Assembly: GCA_015060865.1 (NCBI GenBank)
Contig: SUXS01000002.1
Location: forward strand, 39,882 to 103,881
DNA: 64,000 nucleotides
Direction: 5' to 3'
From: Bacteroidales bacterium
Lineage (GTDB): Bacteria; Bacteroidota; Bacteroidia; Bacteroidales; Bacteroidaceae
In this document: positions 1 through 8,977 of the stretch, piece by piece
Numbering within the stretch: the first letter of the stretch is position 1
Layout of the letters: each line of letters begins with the position of its first letter
Notes under the pieces: model-generated
Told to the model about the DNA's origin: nothing
The model's input: only the letters and a program-made list of their open reading frames with translations
Databases searched by the model: none
Made by a program: the position numbers and the translations under genes

Positions 1-211
1 ATTGCATGTAAACTTGCATTTTCGCTCGCCTTGCACTAATTTTATCTTTGCAGGCAAAGAAGAAATTAGGCTGCGGCTCGGAAAATTGCATGTAAACTTG
101 CATTTTCGCTCGCCTTGCACTAATTTTATCTTTGCAGGCAAAGAAGAAATTAGGCTGCGGCTCGGAAAATTGCATGTAAACTTGCATTTTCGCTCGCCTT
201 GCACTAATTTT
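1..211 (+). repeat. 84-bp direct tandem repeat, 2.5 copies, each full copy carrying a promoter-like box
   Basis: Copies start at 1, 85 and 169 (period exactly 84) and look identical until copy 3 breaks off at 211. The array probably continues upstream of the window. Each full copy contains TATCTTTG (43-50 and 127-134), matching the Bacteroidota -7 consensus TAnnTTTG; the third copy ends just before this box. Because 84 is a multiple of three, one frame stays open through the array, but this is a by-product and not a gene. A diverged inverted copy lies upstream of pnp near 25716-25790. Confidence 0.93.
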
Positions 212-244
212 GTCACCGATAATCTAACACTTGGAAAAAACAAG

Positions 245-1837
245 ATGAAAAACAACACAAGCAACAGAAATCTGCCCGCACTGGGAACACTGGCTCTCGC
301 CAGCCTCACCGCCTGTGCCGGAGCCGACAAGAAGGCCGAGGCTACCGCACCCGAGAAGCCGATGAACATCCTCTTCATCATGTGCGACGACCACTCGTAC
401 CAAACCATCAGTGCCTACGACCAGCGTTACATTGAAACGCCCAACATTGACCGCATAGCCAATGAGGGCGTACGCTTCACCAACAGCTTCGTAGCCAACT
501 CCATCAGTGGCCCGAGCCGCGCCTGCATGCTCACGGGCAAGCATAGCCATGCCAATGGCTTCATCAACAACAGCACCCGCTTCGACGGTTCGCAGCTCAC
601 CTTTCCCAAACTGCTGCAACAAGCCGGGTATCAAACTGCAGTTGTGGGCAAATGGCACTTGGCCTCGAACCCCACGGGCTTCGACTACTGGGACATCCTC
701 ATCGGACAAGGAGAATACTACGACCCCTACTTTATTCGCAACGGCGAGCGCATCCAGCGCGAGGGTTATGCCACCAATATCACGACCGACGTAGCCATCA
801 ACTGGCTCGACAGCCTGCGCAACCCCGAAAAGCCCTTCTGTCTGCTGCTGCACCATAAGGCGCCGCACCGTACCTGGATGCCCGACACCTGTGACCTCCA
901 CCTCTTCAGCGACAGCAACTTCCCCGTACCCGAGACCTTCTACGACAACTACGAAGGCCGCACCGCTGCCCAGCAACAGCAGATGAGCATCGCCAAGGAC
1001 ATGAGCATCGTATATGACCTCAAGATGGCCGACCGCGAGAACGAGCTCCACAGCGCTTACGAAGGCTGGGGACGCGAGATGTACCGCCAGCGCATGCGCC
1101 CCGAGGTGCAAGCCGCTTGGGACCGCCACTACGATCCCGTGATTGCCGACTTCAAGGCCCGTAACCTCTCGGGCAAAGAGTTGGCCGAATGGAAATTCCA
1201 GCAATACATGCGCGACTATCTGCGTGTCATCACCTCTGTAGACCGCAATATAGGCATCGTGCTCGACTACCTCGAGAAGGAGGGTTTGCTGGAGAACACA
1301 ATGATTGTATACACCTCTGACCAAGGCTTCTATATGGGCGAGCACGGATGGTTTGACAAGCGCTTCATGTACGAAGAGTCGTTCCGCACACCCCTCCTCG
1401 TTCGTCTCCCCGGTGGCAAGAAGGGTGATATACCCCAACTCGTGCAGAACATCGACTACGGCCCCACCTTCCTTGACCTGGCTGGCATTGAGGTGCCCGA
1501 AGAGATGCACGGCGAGTCGTTCCTGCCTCTGCTCGAAGGCAAGCGCACCGACTGGCGCGATGCCCTCTACTACCACTTCTACGAGTACCCCGCCGAACAT
1601 GCCGTGAAGCGCCACTATGGTGTACGCGATGAACGCTACAAGCTCATCCACTTCTACAACGACATCGACACATGGGAACTCTACGACCTCAAGAACGACC
1701 CCAACGAGCTCAACAACCTCTACGGACAGCCCGGTACCGAGCGCATCACCAAGCGCATGATGAAGAAGCTCGCCGCCCTGCAAGAGCTGTACGACGACCC
1801 CATACGTCACCAGGACACCCAAATAGACAAGCTATAA
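245..1837 (+). CDS. Sulfatase, serine type, predicted lipoprotein
   Basis: This is a 530-aa family S1 sulfatase that hydrolyses sulfate esters, probably on glycosaminoglycan or mucin sugars (the substrate is inferred). The N-terminus has a hydrophobic stretch and a lipobox with Cys at residue 24, so it is likely anchored to a membrane facing the periplasm or surface. The sulfatase signature S-G-P-S-R lies at residues 88-92, followed by LTG; the Ser at 88 is the residue converted to formylglycine. Metal-binding Asp pair is at 48-49. The ATG at 245 is chosen because the frame upstream only runs through the tandem repeat. The matching maturase is encoded in this window at 16230. The family is certain; the specificity is not. 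Confidence 0.93.
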   Translation: MKNNTSNRNLPALGTLALASLTACAGADKKAEATAPEKPMNILFIMCDDHSYQTISAYDQRYIETPNIDRIANEGVRFTNSFVANSISGPSRACMLTGKHSHANGFINNSTRFDGSQLTFPKLLQQAGYQTAVVGKWHLASNPTGFDYWDILIGQGEYYDPYFIRNGERIQREGYATNITTDVAINWLDSLRNPEKPFCLLLHHKAPHRTWMPDTCDLHLFSDSNFPVPETFYDNYEGRTAAQQQQMSIAKDMSIVYDLKMADRENELHSAYEGWGREMYRQRMRPEVQAAWDRHYDPVIADFKARNLSGKELAEWKFQQYMRDYLRVITSVDRNIGIVLDYLEKEGLLENTMIVYTSDQGFYMGEHGWFDKRFMYEESFRTPLLVRLPGGKKGDIPQLVQNIDYGPTFLDLAGIEVPEEMHGESFLPLLEGKRTDWRDALYYHFYEYPAEHAVKRHYGVRDERYKLIHFYNDIDTWELYDLKNDPNELNNLYGQPGTERITKRMMKKLAALQELYDDPIRHQDTQIDKL

Positions 1838-1955
1838 GAAAAAACAAAAACCTAAATTCACTCCTCCAATAATCTGCTTGAAAACACGCTACCCGACCTA
1901 ATGCAGCCAGCATCCGTTAAGTAAACATTCATCATAGCATATCAACATTTAACGC

Positions 1956-1992
1956 CATTCACCCCTCGCGATGAGAGGGTGAATGTTTTTTG
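1956..1992 (+). terminator. Rho-independent terminator after the sulfatase
   Basis: CATTCACCCCTC pairs with GAGGGTGAATG with a single bulge and a short loop, followed directly by a run of six T. Confidence 0.85.
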
Positions 1993-2003
1993 TCCCTACC
2001 ACA

Positions 2004-2297
2004 CCCAAAAAGCAAGGCCGAAGATGGGACTTAGTCTACGGAAAAGACATGGAAACGATTTGCTATAAGTATTCGTCAAACTCGGGAAGTGGAGATGGCT
2101 CGTTTAATGTAATACGAGATTTAGTATAGCAAGCCAAAGGCCAGAGGTATGGTTACATTCTTAAGAATATAATACAGGTGGAGCCAACGCAGATGCTTGC
2201 GACATCGTATCCCTCAATAGGAATTGCAAACGGGAAAGTGGACAACGAAGAGGAAGCACTGGTAAGAAAACGCCGAGGTAACTATCGCGATCTCTAG
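2004..2297 (+). pseudogene. Possible decayed coding fragment with one in-frame TAG
   Basis: One forward frame runs about 97 codons to a TAG at 2295-2297 and is interrupted only by a TAG at 2127-2129. After an ATG at 2049 it reads METICYKYSSNSG, and later KNIIQVEPTQML and KRRGNYRDL. I do not recognise the family. With only about 97 codons, chance openness cannot be excluded. Confidence 0.22.
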
Positions 2298-2329
2298 CCG
2301 ATGAATAATACCAACATAAACGAACAACC

Positions 2330-2361
2330 ATAATCCCCCTTACTTCGGCAAGGGAGATTAT
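2330..2361 (+). terminator. Hairpin upstream of GH20
   Basis: ATAATCCCCCTT pairs with AAGGGAGATTAT around a short loop, followed by a weakly T-rich stretch. It may terminate read-through or be a remnant. Confidence 0.5.
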
Positions 2362-2400
2362 CTTATAGTATAATTATTTCCTTACGAAAAGGAAATGCCT

Positions 2401-2408
2401 TATCTTTG
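2401..2408 (+). promoter_or_regulatory. Promoter -7 box for GH20
   Basis: TATCTTTG matches TAnnTTTG and sits 23 bp before the ATG at 2432, giving a very short leader. Confidence 0.65.
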
Positions 2409-2431
2409 CGGATGTAAAAAAGAGACTGTTT

Positions 2432-4039
2432 ATGAAAAGAATCATCATCGCACTGGCCCTGATACTGGGCACACTCGCCACAAAGGCACAAACCCGGCAA
2501 ACGGCATCACCCGACAACCTCGCGGCACTGATGCCTATGCCCAATCGGGTGGAGCAGCAGAAGGGGCGTCCGTTTCGCCTCATCGAGGGGCGCACCGCCA
2601 TCAGCTACGCGGGCGACTCACTGGAGTTTGTAGCTCATACGTTGGCTGGCATCATTGAGCGACGCACCGGCGTAAGAGTGAGCACCGAGGCACAGGGCAA
2701 GCGAGCAGCCATCACCCTATCCATAGACTCCTCGCTACCGGGAGACGAGCACTACCGCATCGAGGTGACGCACCGCGGCATCGCACTGAGCGGAAGCACC
2801 GCCGCGGCACTCTTCCGGGGAGCGATGACCATCGACCAGCTCCTCATGGGCGACATCGTGGCAACGGCACGCGATGAGGTGAGCCCCATCGTCATCGACG
2901 ACGCACCCCGCTTCGGGCACCGCGCCATCATGCTCGACCCGGCACGCCACTTCCTGCCCGTGGAGGATGTCAAGTTCTTCATCGACCAGATGGCCAAGTA
3001 CAAGTACAACGTGCTGCAACTGCACCTCACCGACGACCAAGGATGGCGCGTGGCAATACATAGCCATCCCCGACTGGCAAGCCACCAGCACTACACGCAA
3101 GAGGAGCTGCGCGACATCGTAGCCTATGCAGCCCAGCGACATATAGAGATAATCCCCGAAGTGGACATACCGGGACACACGGTGGCCATACTGGCTGCTT
3201 ACCCCGAGCTAAGCTGTGCGCACCTGACGAGCGACACGGTCATCGTGGGCAAGACAACCAACCGCATGGTATGCGCCGCCAATGCCAAGAGCTATGAGGT
3301 GCTGACCGATGTGATAGGCGAACTGGCCGCCCTGTTCCCCTCGCCATACATACACCTCGGAGGCGACGAAGCCGCCGTACCGGCCAACTGGGCACAATGT
3401 GAACGGTGCCAGGCGATGATGCGCGAGCGAGGCTATACGAAGGCCACGGAGCTGATGACACCCTTCTTCGACCGCATACTGCAGGCCGTACGCGAGCAGG
3501 GCAAGAAGGCTATCCTCTGGTGCGAGCTCGACAACATTTACCCACCTGCCAACGATTACCTCTTCCCCTACCCCAAGGATGTGACGCTCGTCACCTGGCG
3601 CTATGGACTTACACCCACGTGCCAAAGGCTGACTCATGAGCATGGGCATCCGCTCATCATGGCACCGGGCGAACATGCCTACCTCGACTACCCCCAATGG
3701 AGGGGCGACCTCCCTGAGTTCAACAACTGGGGCATGCCACTCTCCACACTGGAGAACTGCTATAAGCTCGACCCGGGCTATGGCCGCCCTGCTGACGAGC
3801 AGAGCCACATACTGGGAGTGATGGGTACGCTATGGGGCGAGGCCATCAAGGACATCAACAGAGCCACCTACATGGCTTTTCCTCGTGCCCTTGCCTTGGC
3901 CGAAGCGGGATGGACGGAGATGCCGCAACGCGATTGGCCATCGTTCAAGGAGCGTATGTACCCCAACCTCACCGACCTGATGAAGTGCGGCGTATCGGTG
4001 CGTGTGCCCTTCGAAGTTGGAGAAAGGAGGAGGCCTTAA
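2432..4039 (+). CDS. Beta-N-acetylhexosaminidase, GH20
   Basis: This 535-aa secreted enzyme removes terminal GlcNAc or GalNAc from glycans by substrate-assisted catalysis. A signal peptide occupies residues 1-20. A GH20b-type N-terminal alpha/beta domain precedes the TIM barrel. The barrel shows HLTDDQGWR near 197-205 and the catalytic pair D312-E313 within HLGGDEAA, so the active site looks intact. The length is typical of compact Bacteroidales GH20 enzymes without extra binding modules. It has its own promoter and is not co-transcribed with the sulfatase, but it shares the theme of amino-sugar glycan breakdown. The exact substrate cannot be read from the sequence. Confidence 0.95.
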   Translation: MKRIIIALALILGTLATKAQTRQTASPDNLAALMPMPNRVEQQKGRPFRLIEGRTAISYAGDSLEFVAHTLAGIIERRTGVRVSTEAQGKRAAITLSIDSSLPGDEHYRIEVTHRGIALSGSTAAALFRGAMTIDQLLMGDIVATARDEVSPIVIDDAPRFGHRAIMLDPARHFLPVEDVKFFIDQMAKYKYNVLQLHLTDDQGWRVAIHSHPRLASHQHYTQEELRDIVAYAAQRHIEIIPEVDIPGHTVAILAAYPELSCAHLTSDTVIVGKTTNRMVCAANAKSYEVLTDVIGELAALFPSPYIHLGGDEAAVPANWAQCERCQAMMRERGYTKATELMTPFFDRILQAVREQGKKAILWCELDNIYPPANDYLFPYPKDVTLVTWRYGLTPTCQRLTHEHGHPLIMAPGEHAYLDYPQWRGDLPEFNNWGMPLSTLENCYKLDPGYGRPADEQSHILGVMGTLWGEAIKDINRATYMAFPRALALAEAGWTEMPQRDWPSFKERMYPNLTDLMKCGVSVRVPFEVGERRRP

Positions 4040-4127
4040 TTTTTTTTGAAAAAAAATCGCCACATTTGCAACCTGAGACGAGTTTGTTACGTCTAATAGA
4101 CAGAGAAACCAAAAAACATTAAACAAT

Positions 4128-4748
4128 ATGAAGACAAAGAACATCTTTTTGGCCATGATTGTGGCCTTGATGAGTACAGCTATCTGCCCTGCACAGGAGG
4201 GCGAATCTACCAAAGAAGGCATTGCCGCAGTGGAGGAGATTGTATCGGACAGCAGTACCGGCAATAGCGTCAGCAGCAACCCAACAACGACACAGCACAG
4301 AAGCGGTTCGTGGACAGTAACCTATACGAATGACACGCTGGATACCGATGAGGCGGTAGAACTATTGGAGGAAATCTTCGACGAAGAATTTCCCGAAGGC
4401 ATAGAAGGGCTGATGAAAACAGCAATGGGTACCGTGCTGATTGCCGCACTCGTGCTATTCTGCATATTTGGCCTACCTATCCTTGGTATTATCCTTATTA
4501 TATGGCTTATCGTCAGAGCCTCAAGGAGAAGTAGCAACAATGCCGGACAAGCAGTTGTGCAAAACGAGGTAGACGCGACAGGAAGAGACCGTGCCCTTTT
4601 CAACAAAGGCGTAAGAAACGTATGCCTTGGCATAGGACTCGCCATCTTCCTTGGGATATGGATGGGTGACTTTGGCGTAGGTATCGGCGTATTAGTCGTA
4701 TGCATAGGTATCGGCGAACTGCTTGTTGACTATTTTACCAAGAAATAA
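4128..4748 (+). CDS. Small membrane protein, DUF6249-like
   Basis: This 206-aa protein has a signal peptide (about 1-24), a polar stretch rich in Ser, Thr, Glu and Asp (25-100), and two hydrophobic segments (about 106-130 and 165-195). The C-terminal part, with KGVRNVCLGIGLAIF and ending in DYFTKK, resembles Bacteroidota proteins annotated as DUF6249; I make this match from memory. It lies 36 bp upstream of the ECF sigma factor and reads the same way, so it may be a cell-envelope partner of that regulatory module. Its function is unknown. Confidence 0.72.
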   Translation: MKTKNIFLAMIVALMSTAICPAQEGESTKEGIAAVEEIVSDSSTGNSVSSNPTTTQHRSGSWTVTYTNDTLDTDEAVELLEEIFDEEFPEGIEGLMKTAMGTVLIAALVLFCIFGLPILGIILIIWLIVRASRRSSNNAGQAVVQNEVDATGRDRALFNKGVRNVCLGIGLAIFLGIWMGDFGVGIGVLVVCIGIGELLVDYFTKK

Positions 4749-4784
4749 GCGAAGCAACAACCAGGCACACCTTAAGGAGCCACC

Positions 4785-5339
4785 TTGAGCGCAAACACTA
4801 TGCACGACATCGCACTCATCAGCCAAGTTCTGATATTCGGAAACCGACGAGCCTTCGACTCGCTGGTGAAGAAATATCAGGGTGCGGTGCGTAGATTCCT
4901 GCTGAGCCTCACGGCAGGAGACAGGGCCTTGAGCGACGACCTTGCACAAGAGACTTTCATCAAGGCATATACGTCGCTGGAGACATTTAAAAAACGCTCA
5001 AACTTCTTAACTTGGCTCTATAGAATTGCATATAACGTTTTTTATGACTATATTCGCAGTCGGAAAGAGATGCTCTCGATGGACGATGACGACTGCGAGC
5101 TGGAGTCACAGCACCAGGAAGCCCCTTCGGAAAGCTACGTGAAGGCCGACATCAATGAGGCACTAAAACAGCTGAAGCCCAATGAGCGGACGTGCGTGAC
5201 ACTGCACCTGATGGATGACCTCCCAATCGACGAGATAGTAGCGATTACGAATCTGCCCGAAGGAACCGTCAAGTCGCACATCGCCCGAGGTAAAGAAAAA
5301 TTAGCAACCTTTCTAAGAAAAAATGGATATGACAGATGA
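4785..5339 (+). CDS. ECF-family RNA polymerase sigma factor
   Basis: This 184-aa sigma-70 family regulator shows a region 2 (DDLAQETFIKAYTSL, then FLTWLYRIAYNVFYDYIR) and a region 4 helix-turn-helix (IDEIVAITNLPEGTVKSHIARGKEKL). The start is uncertain. AAGGAG at 4774-4779 is ideally spaced for a TTG at 4785, while an ATG at 4800 would give 179 aa; I take 4785 for the ribosome-binding site. The 3' end overlaps the next gene by 17 bp, and that gene is likely its regulator. The target regulon cannot be read here. Confidence 0.92.
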   Translation: MSANTMHDIALISQVLIFGNRRAFDSLVKKYQGAVRRFLLSLTAGDRALSDDLAQETFIKAYTSLETFKKRSNFLTWLYRIAYNVFYDYIRSRKEMLSMDDDDCELESQHQEAPSESYVKADINEALKQLKPNERTCVTLHLMDDLPIDEIVAITNLPEGTVKSHIARGKEKLATFLRKNGYDR

Positions 5340-5664
5340 CCAACTGATACGGCAATTCATGCAGGACAACATCCGCGTGCCCGAAGACAATGGCTTCAGC
5401 GAGCGAGTGATGCGACGTTTGCCACGCCGCCCCATCAACACCGCGTGGACAACCGTGTTTGAGGTGGTGGTACTGACCGTGGGATGCCTACTCCTGCTCA
5501 GCCAAGTAGACTTGACAGAGGTGTTCTGTGACCTTTCACTACGCGCCCTGCAATTTATCACCTATCTGCGCTATGCCGACTTCACCTTCAATCCCCTATA
5601 CCTGGTAGCTATACTCATCTTATTGGCAGTATGGGGAGGAAACAGAATAAAAGCACTGACATGA
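5323..5664 (+). CDS. Membrane protein, DUF5056-like, putative anti-sigma partner
   Basis: This 113-aa protein has a soluble N-terminus (about 1-45, with the family-like [12 protein letters not shown]), then two hydrophobic segments near 46-62 and 88-105. Cytosolic head plus membrane anchor, and a 17-bp overlap with the sigma gene, fit an anti-sigma-like role; that role is inferred. No zinc-binding HxxxCxxC motif is present, so it is not a classic ZAS anti-sigma factor. Its TGA overlaps the thyA start as ATGA (5661-5664), implying translational coupling to thymidylate synthase. The DUF5056 match is from memory. Confidence 0.75.
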   Translation: MDMTDDQLIRQFMQDNIRVPEDNGFSERVMRRLPRRPINTAWTTVFEVVVLTVGCLLLLSQVDLTEVFCDLSLRALQFITYLRYADFTFNPLYLVAILILLAVWGGNRIKALT

Positions 5665-6455
5665 AACAATATTTAGACTTGCTCAACCGTATCCTCACGG
5701 AGGGCGTAGAAAAAGGTGACCGTACAGGTACCGGCACCATCAGCGTATTCGGACATCAGATGCGCTTCAACCTCGAAGATGGGTTCCCCTGCCTGACCAC
5801 CAAGAAGCTCCACCTGAAATCCATTATCCACGAGCTGCTATGGTTCCTCAATGGTGATACCAACGTGAAGTACCTACAAGACAATGGTGTGCGCATCTGG
5901 AACGAGTGGGCCGACGAGAATGGCGACCTTGGACACATCTACGGCTATCAGTGGCGCTCATGGCCCGACTACAAGGGCGGACACATCGACCAGATAAAAG
6001 AGGTAATCGACACCATCAGGAACAACCCCAATAGCCGTCGTATGATTGTGTCGGCATGGAACGTGGCCGATATCGACAATATGAACCTGCCTCCCTGTCA
6101 CGCCTTCTTCCAGTTCTATGTGGCTAACGGCAAGCTAAGCCTGCAGCTATACCAACGCAGCGCCGACACCTTCCTTGGGGTGCCCTTCAACATCGCCTCG
6201 TATGCCCTGCTGCTCATGATGGTGGCGCAAGTGACAGGCCTCAAGCCGGGTGAGTTTGTACACACCCTTGGCGACACACATATCTACAGCAACCATATAG
6301 AACAGGTAAAGCTCCAGCTGACACGCGAGCCGCGTCCGCTCCCCAAGATGAAAATCAACCCCGACGTGAAGGATATCTTCAGCTTCAAGTTCGAGGATTT
6401 CGAGCTCGTAGACTATGACCCACATCCACATATCAAGGGGGTTGTGGCAGTATAA
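5661..6455 (+). CDS. thyA: Thymidylate synthase
   Basis: ThyA methylates dUMP to dTMP using methylenetetrahydrofolate. The 264-aa length equals the E. coli enzyme when started at the ATG at 5661; a longer frame from 5631 has no support. The catalytic Cys is residue 146 in [11 protein letters not shown]. Other conserved blocks are [32 protein letters not shown] and HIYSNH. It is coupled by ATGA to the preceding membrane protein and followed 74 bp later by folA, which recycles the dihydrofolate it makes. Confidence 0.98.
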   Translation: MKQYLDLLNRILTEGVEKGDRTGTGTISVFGHQMRFNLEDGFPCLTTKKLHLKSIIHELLWFLNGDTNVKYLQDNGVRIWNEWADENGDLGHIYGYQWRSWPDYKGGHIDQIKEVIDTIRNNPNSRRMIVSAWNVADIDNMNLPPCHAFFQFYVANGKLSLQLYQRSADTFLGVPFNIASYALLLMMVAQVTGLKPGEFVHTLGDTHIYSNHIEQVKLQLTREPRPLPKMKINPDVKDIFSFKFEDFELVDYDPHPHIKGVVAV

Positions 6456-6462
6456 TAAGGAA

Positions 6463-6500
6463 GCCTCCCCCTATCTCCCTCCCGAAGAGGGGGGGACTTG
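6463..6500. repeat. C/G-rich intergenic hairpin between thyA and folA
   Basis: CCTCCCCCTATCTCCCTCCC faces GAGGGGGGGA across a short loop. There is no T-run, so it is probably an mRNA hairpin or intergenic repeat and not a strong terminator. Confidence 0.45.
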
Positions 6501-6529
6501 CAAACTGGAATAATAAAGAATCTACAACA

Positions 6530-7096
6530 ATGAACAACTCATTCCCATTCTTAGGAACTGAAGCTCACCCGCAATCGGGAGAGTCAGCGAAGAGTACAGC
6601 CCTCGACAATGTATCCATCATCGTAGCTGTAGCCAAGAACGGAGCCATTGGACGTGACAACCAATTGCTATATCACCTACCCAATGACCTCAAGCACTTC
6701 AAGACACTTACTACCGGACACACGATTGTCATGGGACGCAAGACCTTCGAGTCGCTCCCCAAAGGAGCACTCCCTAACCGTCGCAATATCGTGCTGAGCC
6801 GTCAGGAAGACCTGCATTACGAGAATGCCGAATGCTACCGTAGCCTCGAAGACGCACTGATGCAGTGCGATTACTGGGAAGATGTATACATTATCGGTGG
6901 TGCAGAGCTATACAAACAGACTATCGAACTAGCCTCACGCATCCACCTCACACTCATAGAGGATGCACCAGCCGATGCCGATGCGTTCTTCCCTGCCCTT
7001 GACCCCAACCAATGGAAAGAGACTAGCCGAGAGGAGCACCCTGCCGATGAGAAGCATGCACATGCTTACACCTTTATCGACTATGCTAGGAGATAA
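6530..7096 (+). CDS. folA: Dihydrofolate reductase
   Basis: FolA reduces dihydrofolate to tetrahydrofolate and pairs with the adjacent thyA. The catalytic core begins near residue 28 (VSIIVAVAKNGAIGRDNQLLYHLP) and includes HLPNDLKHFK, IVMGRKTFESLPKGALPNRRNIVLSR and VYIIGGAELYKQ. The 188-aa product carries about 27 residues before the core that most bacterial DHFRs lack (Ser, Asn and Gly rich). No ATG or GTG closer to the core is in frame, so the extension looks genuine. The reading frame ends about 190 bp before a strong bidirectional terminator. Confidence 0.95.
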   Translation: MNNSFPFLGTEAHPQSGESAKSTALDNVSIIVAVAKNGAIGRDNQLLYHLPNDLKHFKTLTTGHTIVMGRKTFESLPKGALPNRRNIVLSRQEDLHYENAECYRSLEDALMQCDYWEDVYIIGGAELYKQTIELASRIHLTLIEDAPADADAFFPALDPNQWKETSREEHPADEKHAHAYTFIDYARR

Positions 7097-7282
7097 CAGA
7101 TAGACCATTCATATAAACAACTCAACTTTCGCAAGTGCGAAAGCAAGGTAGATAAAAGTCTTAACTGAAGTTATCGGCTCTTCGAGCCTAAGAAGATAAA
7201 GGCCGAATGACAGAACGCGCGTACCAGACTATCGGCATTTAACTCCCTTACTTCCTGAGAGTTGAGCTTACGAAACTTAAGC

Positions 7283-7320
7283 AAACAAGAGAGGCGCCCC
7301 GTGGGGCGCCTCTCTTGTTT
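7283..7320. terminator. Bidirectional terminator between folA and rny
   Basis: A perfect 38-bp palindrome (AAACAAGAGAGGCGCCCC and its exact complement around the centre) with A/T tails on both sides lies between two converging genes. Confidence 0.92.
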
Positions 7321-7334
7321 ATATGTACCAATGC

Positions 7335-8873
7335 TCAACGAGCATAACTTACCGCACGAGTTTCTCGAATGACTGTAATCTTTACTTGACCCGGATAGGT
7401 CATCTCATCCTGAATCTTCTTTGCAATTTCGGTAGAGAGCGTTTCGGTAGTCTTATCGTCAATCTTATCAGCACCCACAATAACACGTAGTTCACGCCCT
7501 GCTTGGATAGCATAGGTCTTAACCACACCTGGATATGACATGGCCAGCTGTTCGAGGTCGTTGAGGCGCTTGATGTATGCCTCCACGATTTCTCGACGTG
7601 CGCCAGGACGAGCTCCTGAGATGGCGTCGCAGACTTGAACGATGGGTGCAAGAAGGCTGTTCATCTCTACTTCGTCATGGTGTGCACCGATGGCATTGCA
7701 GATGTCTGGCTTCTCCTTGTACTTCTCGGCAAGTTTCATTCCATAGAGTGCGTGAGGCAACTCGTTCTCCTCATCGGGAACCTTACCTATATCGTGAAGC
7801 AATCCAGCACGCTTGGCCTTCTTGGGATTGAGGCCGAGTTCTGAGGCCATTACGGCACAGAGGTTGGCGGTTTCGCGTGCATGTTGCAACAGGTTTTGGC
7901 CATACGAAGAGCGGTATTTCATCTTACCGATGATACGGATGAGCTCAGGGTGCAGACCATGGATGCCCAAGTCTATCGTAGTGCGCTTGCCGGTCTCGAT
8001 AATCTCCTCCTCGACCTGCTTCTTTACTTTGGCTACAACCTCTTCGATACGTGCGGGGTGGATACGTCCGTCTGTCACCAATTGATGGAGAGCTAAGCGG
8101 GCGATTTCGCGGCGTACGGGGTCGAATGCAGAAAGTACGATAGCTTCTGGAGTGTCATCAACAACGATTTCAACACCTGTGGCAGCCTCGAGGGCACGGA
8201 TGTTGCGGCCTTCACGACCGATGATGCGTCCCTTCATCTCGTCAGAATCGATGTGGAATACAGTAACAGAGTTTTCGATAGCTGTTTCTGTAGCTACTCG
8301 TTGGATAGACTGGATAACGATACGCTTGGCCTCTTTGTTGGCTGTCATCTTGGCATCATCCATAATCTCATTGATGTATGATGCGGCTTGTGTCTTAGCC
8401 TCTTCTTTCAGTGATTCGACCAATTGGTCGCGTGCGGTCTCTGCAGACAGGCCACTGATGGCTTCAAGGCGTTCGCGCTCTTGCTTTTGCAGTGAATCGA
8501 GTTCGTCCTGTTTTTGGCTGATAATCTGTAACTGTTCGTCGAGGTTGGCCTTAATGGCGTCAATTTCGTTGCGCTTGCGCTGGTTCTCGCTTTGCTGCTG
8601 ATTGAGCTGTATCTCGCGCTGCTTGATGCGGCTTTCTGATTGTTGTAGCTTTTGGCTGCGTGCAGCAACCTCTTTTTCCAGCTCAGCTTTCTTGTTCAAG
8701 AACTTTTCCTTCACTTCGAGGAGTTTGTTTTTCTTCATTACCTCGCCTTGCGCTTCTGCCTCAGCAATTATGCGTTTGGCCTTTGATTTGGCTCCAGAGA
8801 AGGCAATGAGGTAGGTAATCAAACCTCCTACGGTAAGGCCTATAACTCCGGCAACTACTGGTATTAACGTCAT
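7335..8873 (-). CDS. rny: Ribonuclease Y
   Basis: This 512-aa membrane-anchored endoribonuclease starts mRNA decay. Residues 4-24 form one transmembrane segment, and a long charged coiled coil spans about 28-200. A KH RNA-binding domain has [10 protein letters not shown] at 215-224. The HD catalytic domain has H360-D361 in LLHDIGK and a further AHHD near 397-400. The domain order and length match the family. It is the last gene of the leftward set with zapA and a ZapB-like gene, separated from zapA by a terminator-like hairpin. Confidence 0.97.
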   Translation of the reverse strand: MTLIPVVAGVIGLTVGGLITYLIAFSGAKSKAKRIIAEAEAQGEVMKKNKLLEVKEKFLNKKAELEKEVAARSQKLQQSESRIKQREIQLNQQQSENQRKRNEIDAIKANLDEQLQIISQKQDELDSLQKQERERLEAISGLSAETARDQLVESLKEEAKTQAASYINEIMDDAKMTANKEAKRIVIQSIQRVATETAIENSVTVFHIDSDEMKGRIIGREGRNIRALEAATGVEIVVDDTPEAIVLSAFDPVRREIARLALHQLVTDGRIHPARIEEVVAKVKKQVEEEIIETGKRTTIDLGIHGLHPELIRIIGKMKYRSSYGQNLLQHARETANLCAVMASELGLNPKKAKRAGLLHDIGKVPDEENELPHALYGMKLAEKYKEKPDICNAIGAHHDEVEMNSLLAPIVQVCDAISGARPGARREIVEAYIKRLNDLEQLAMSYPGVVKTYAIQAGRELRVIVGADKIDDKTTETLSTEIAKKIQDEMTYPGQVKITVIRETRAVSYAR

Positions 8874-8897
8874 AATTTATTACTTATAATTATTAAT

Positions 8898-8949
8898 AAA
8901 AAACACTACTTTGCAACGTAAGGGGAGGACCCTTGACGTTCAAGTAGTG
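8898..8949 (-). terminator. Hairpin with T-run between zapA and rny
   Basis: Read leftward, CACTACTT (8949-8942) pairs with AAGTAGTG (8911-8904), with further pairing inside (ACGT/ACGT, AAGGG/CCCTT-like), and then six T at 8903-8898. It can act as a terminator or attenuator after zapA. Its position beside zapA recalls 6S RNA in Enterobacteria, but only about 100 bp is available. Confidence 0.7.
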
Positions 8950-8977
8950 CGTGATTATACCTTATTATATAAATAGG

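Larger units (their letters stand above)
1838..2431. other. 594-bp intergenic region between sulfatase and GH20
   Basis: It holds two hairpins (1956-1992 and 2330-2361), a possible decayed coding fragment (about 2004-2297), and the GH20 promoter at 2401-2408. I see no intact gene, tRNA or insertion-sequence end. Confidence 0.6.

Noticed and set aside
1-211. CRISPR array
   Set aside because: The repeats are contiguous without unique spacers, and no cas genes are present.
2-244. Open frame running through the tandem repeat into the sulfatase
   Set aside because: The frame is open only because the 84-bp period is a multiple of three; the sulfatase signal peptide starts at 245.
224-1822. Long open frame on the strand opposite the sulfatase
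   Set aside because: It is a codon-bias shadow of a clear sulfatase, with no domain or ribosome-binding site.
4785-5664. SusC-linked iron-sensing sigma/anti-sigma (FecI/FecR) pair
   Set aside because: The second protein lacks FecR-type features, and no TonB-dependent transporter is adjacent.
8874-8977. 6S RNA gene next to zapA
   Set aside because: Only about 100 bp is free and the structure is explained by a terminator; kept as a possibility in the findings, not called as an RNA gene.
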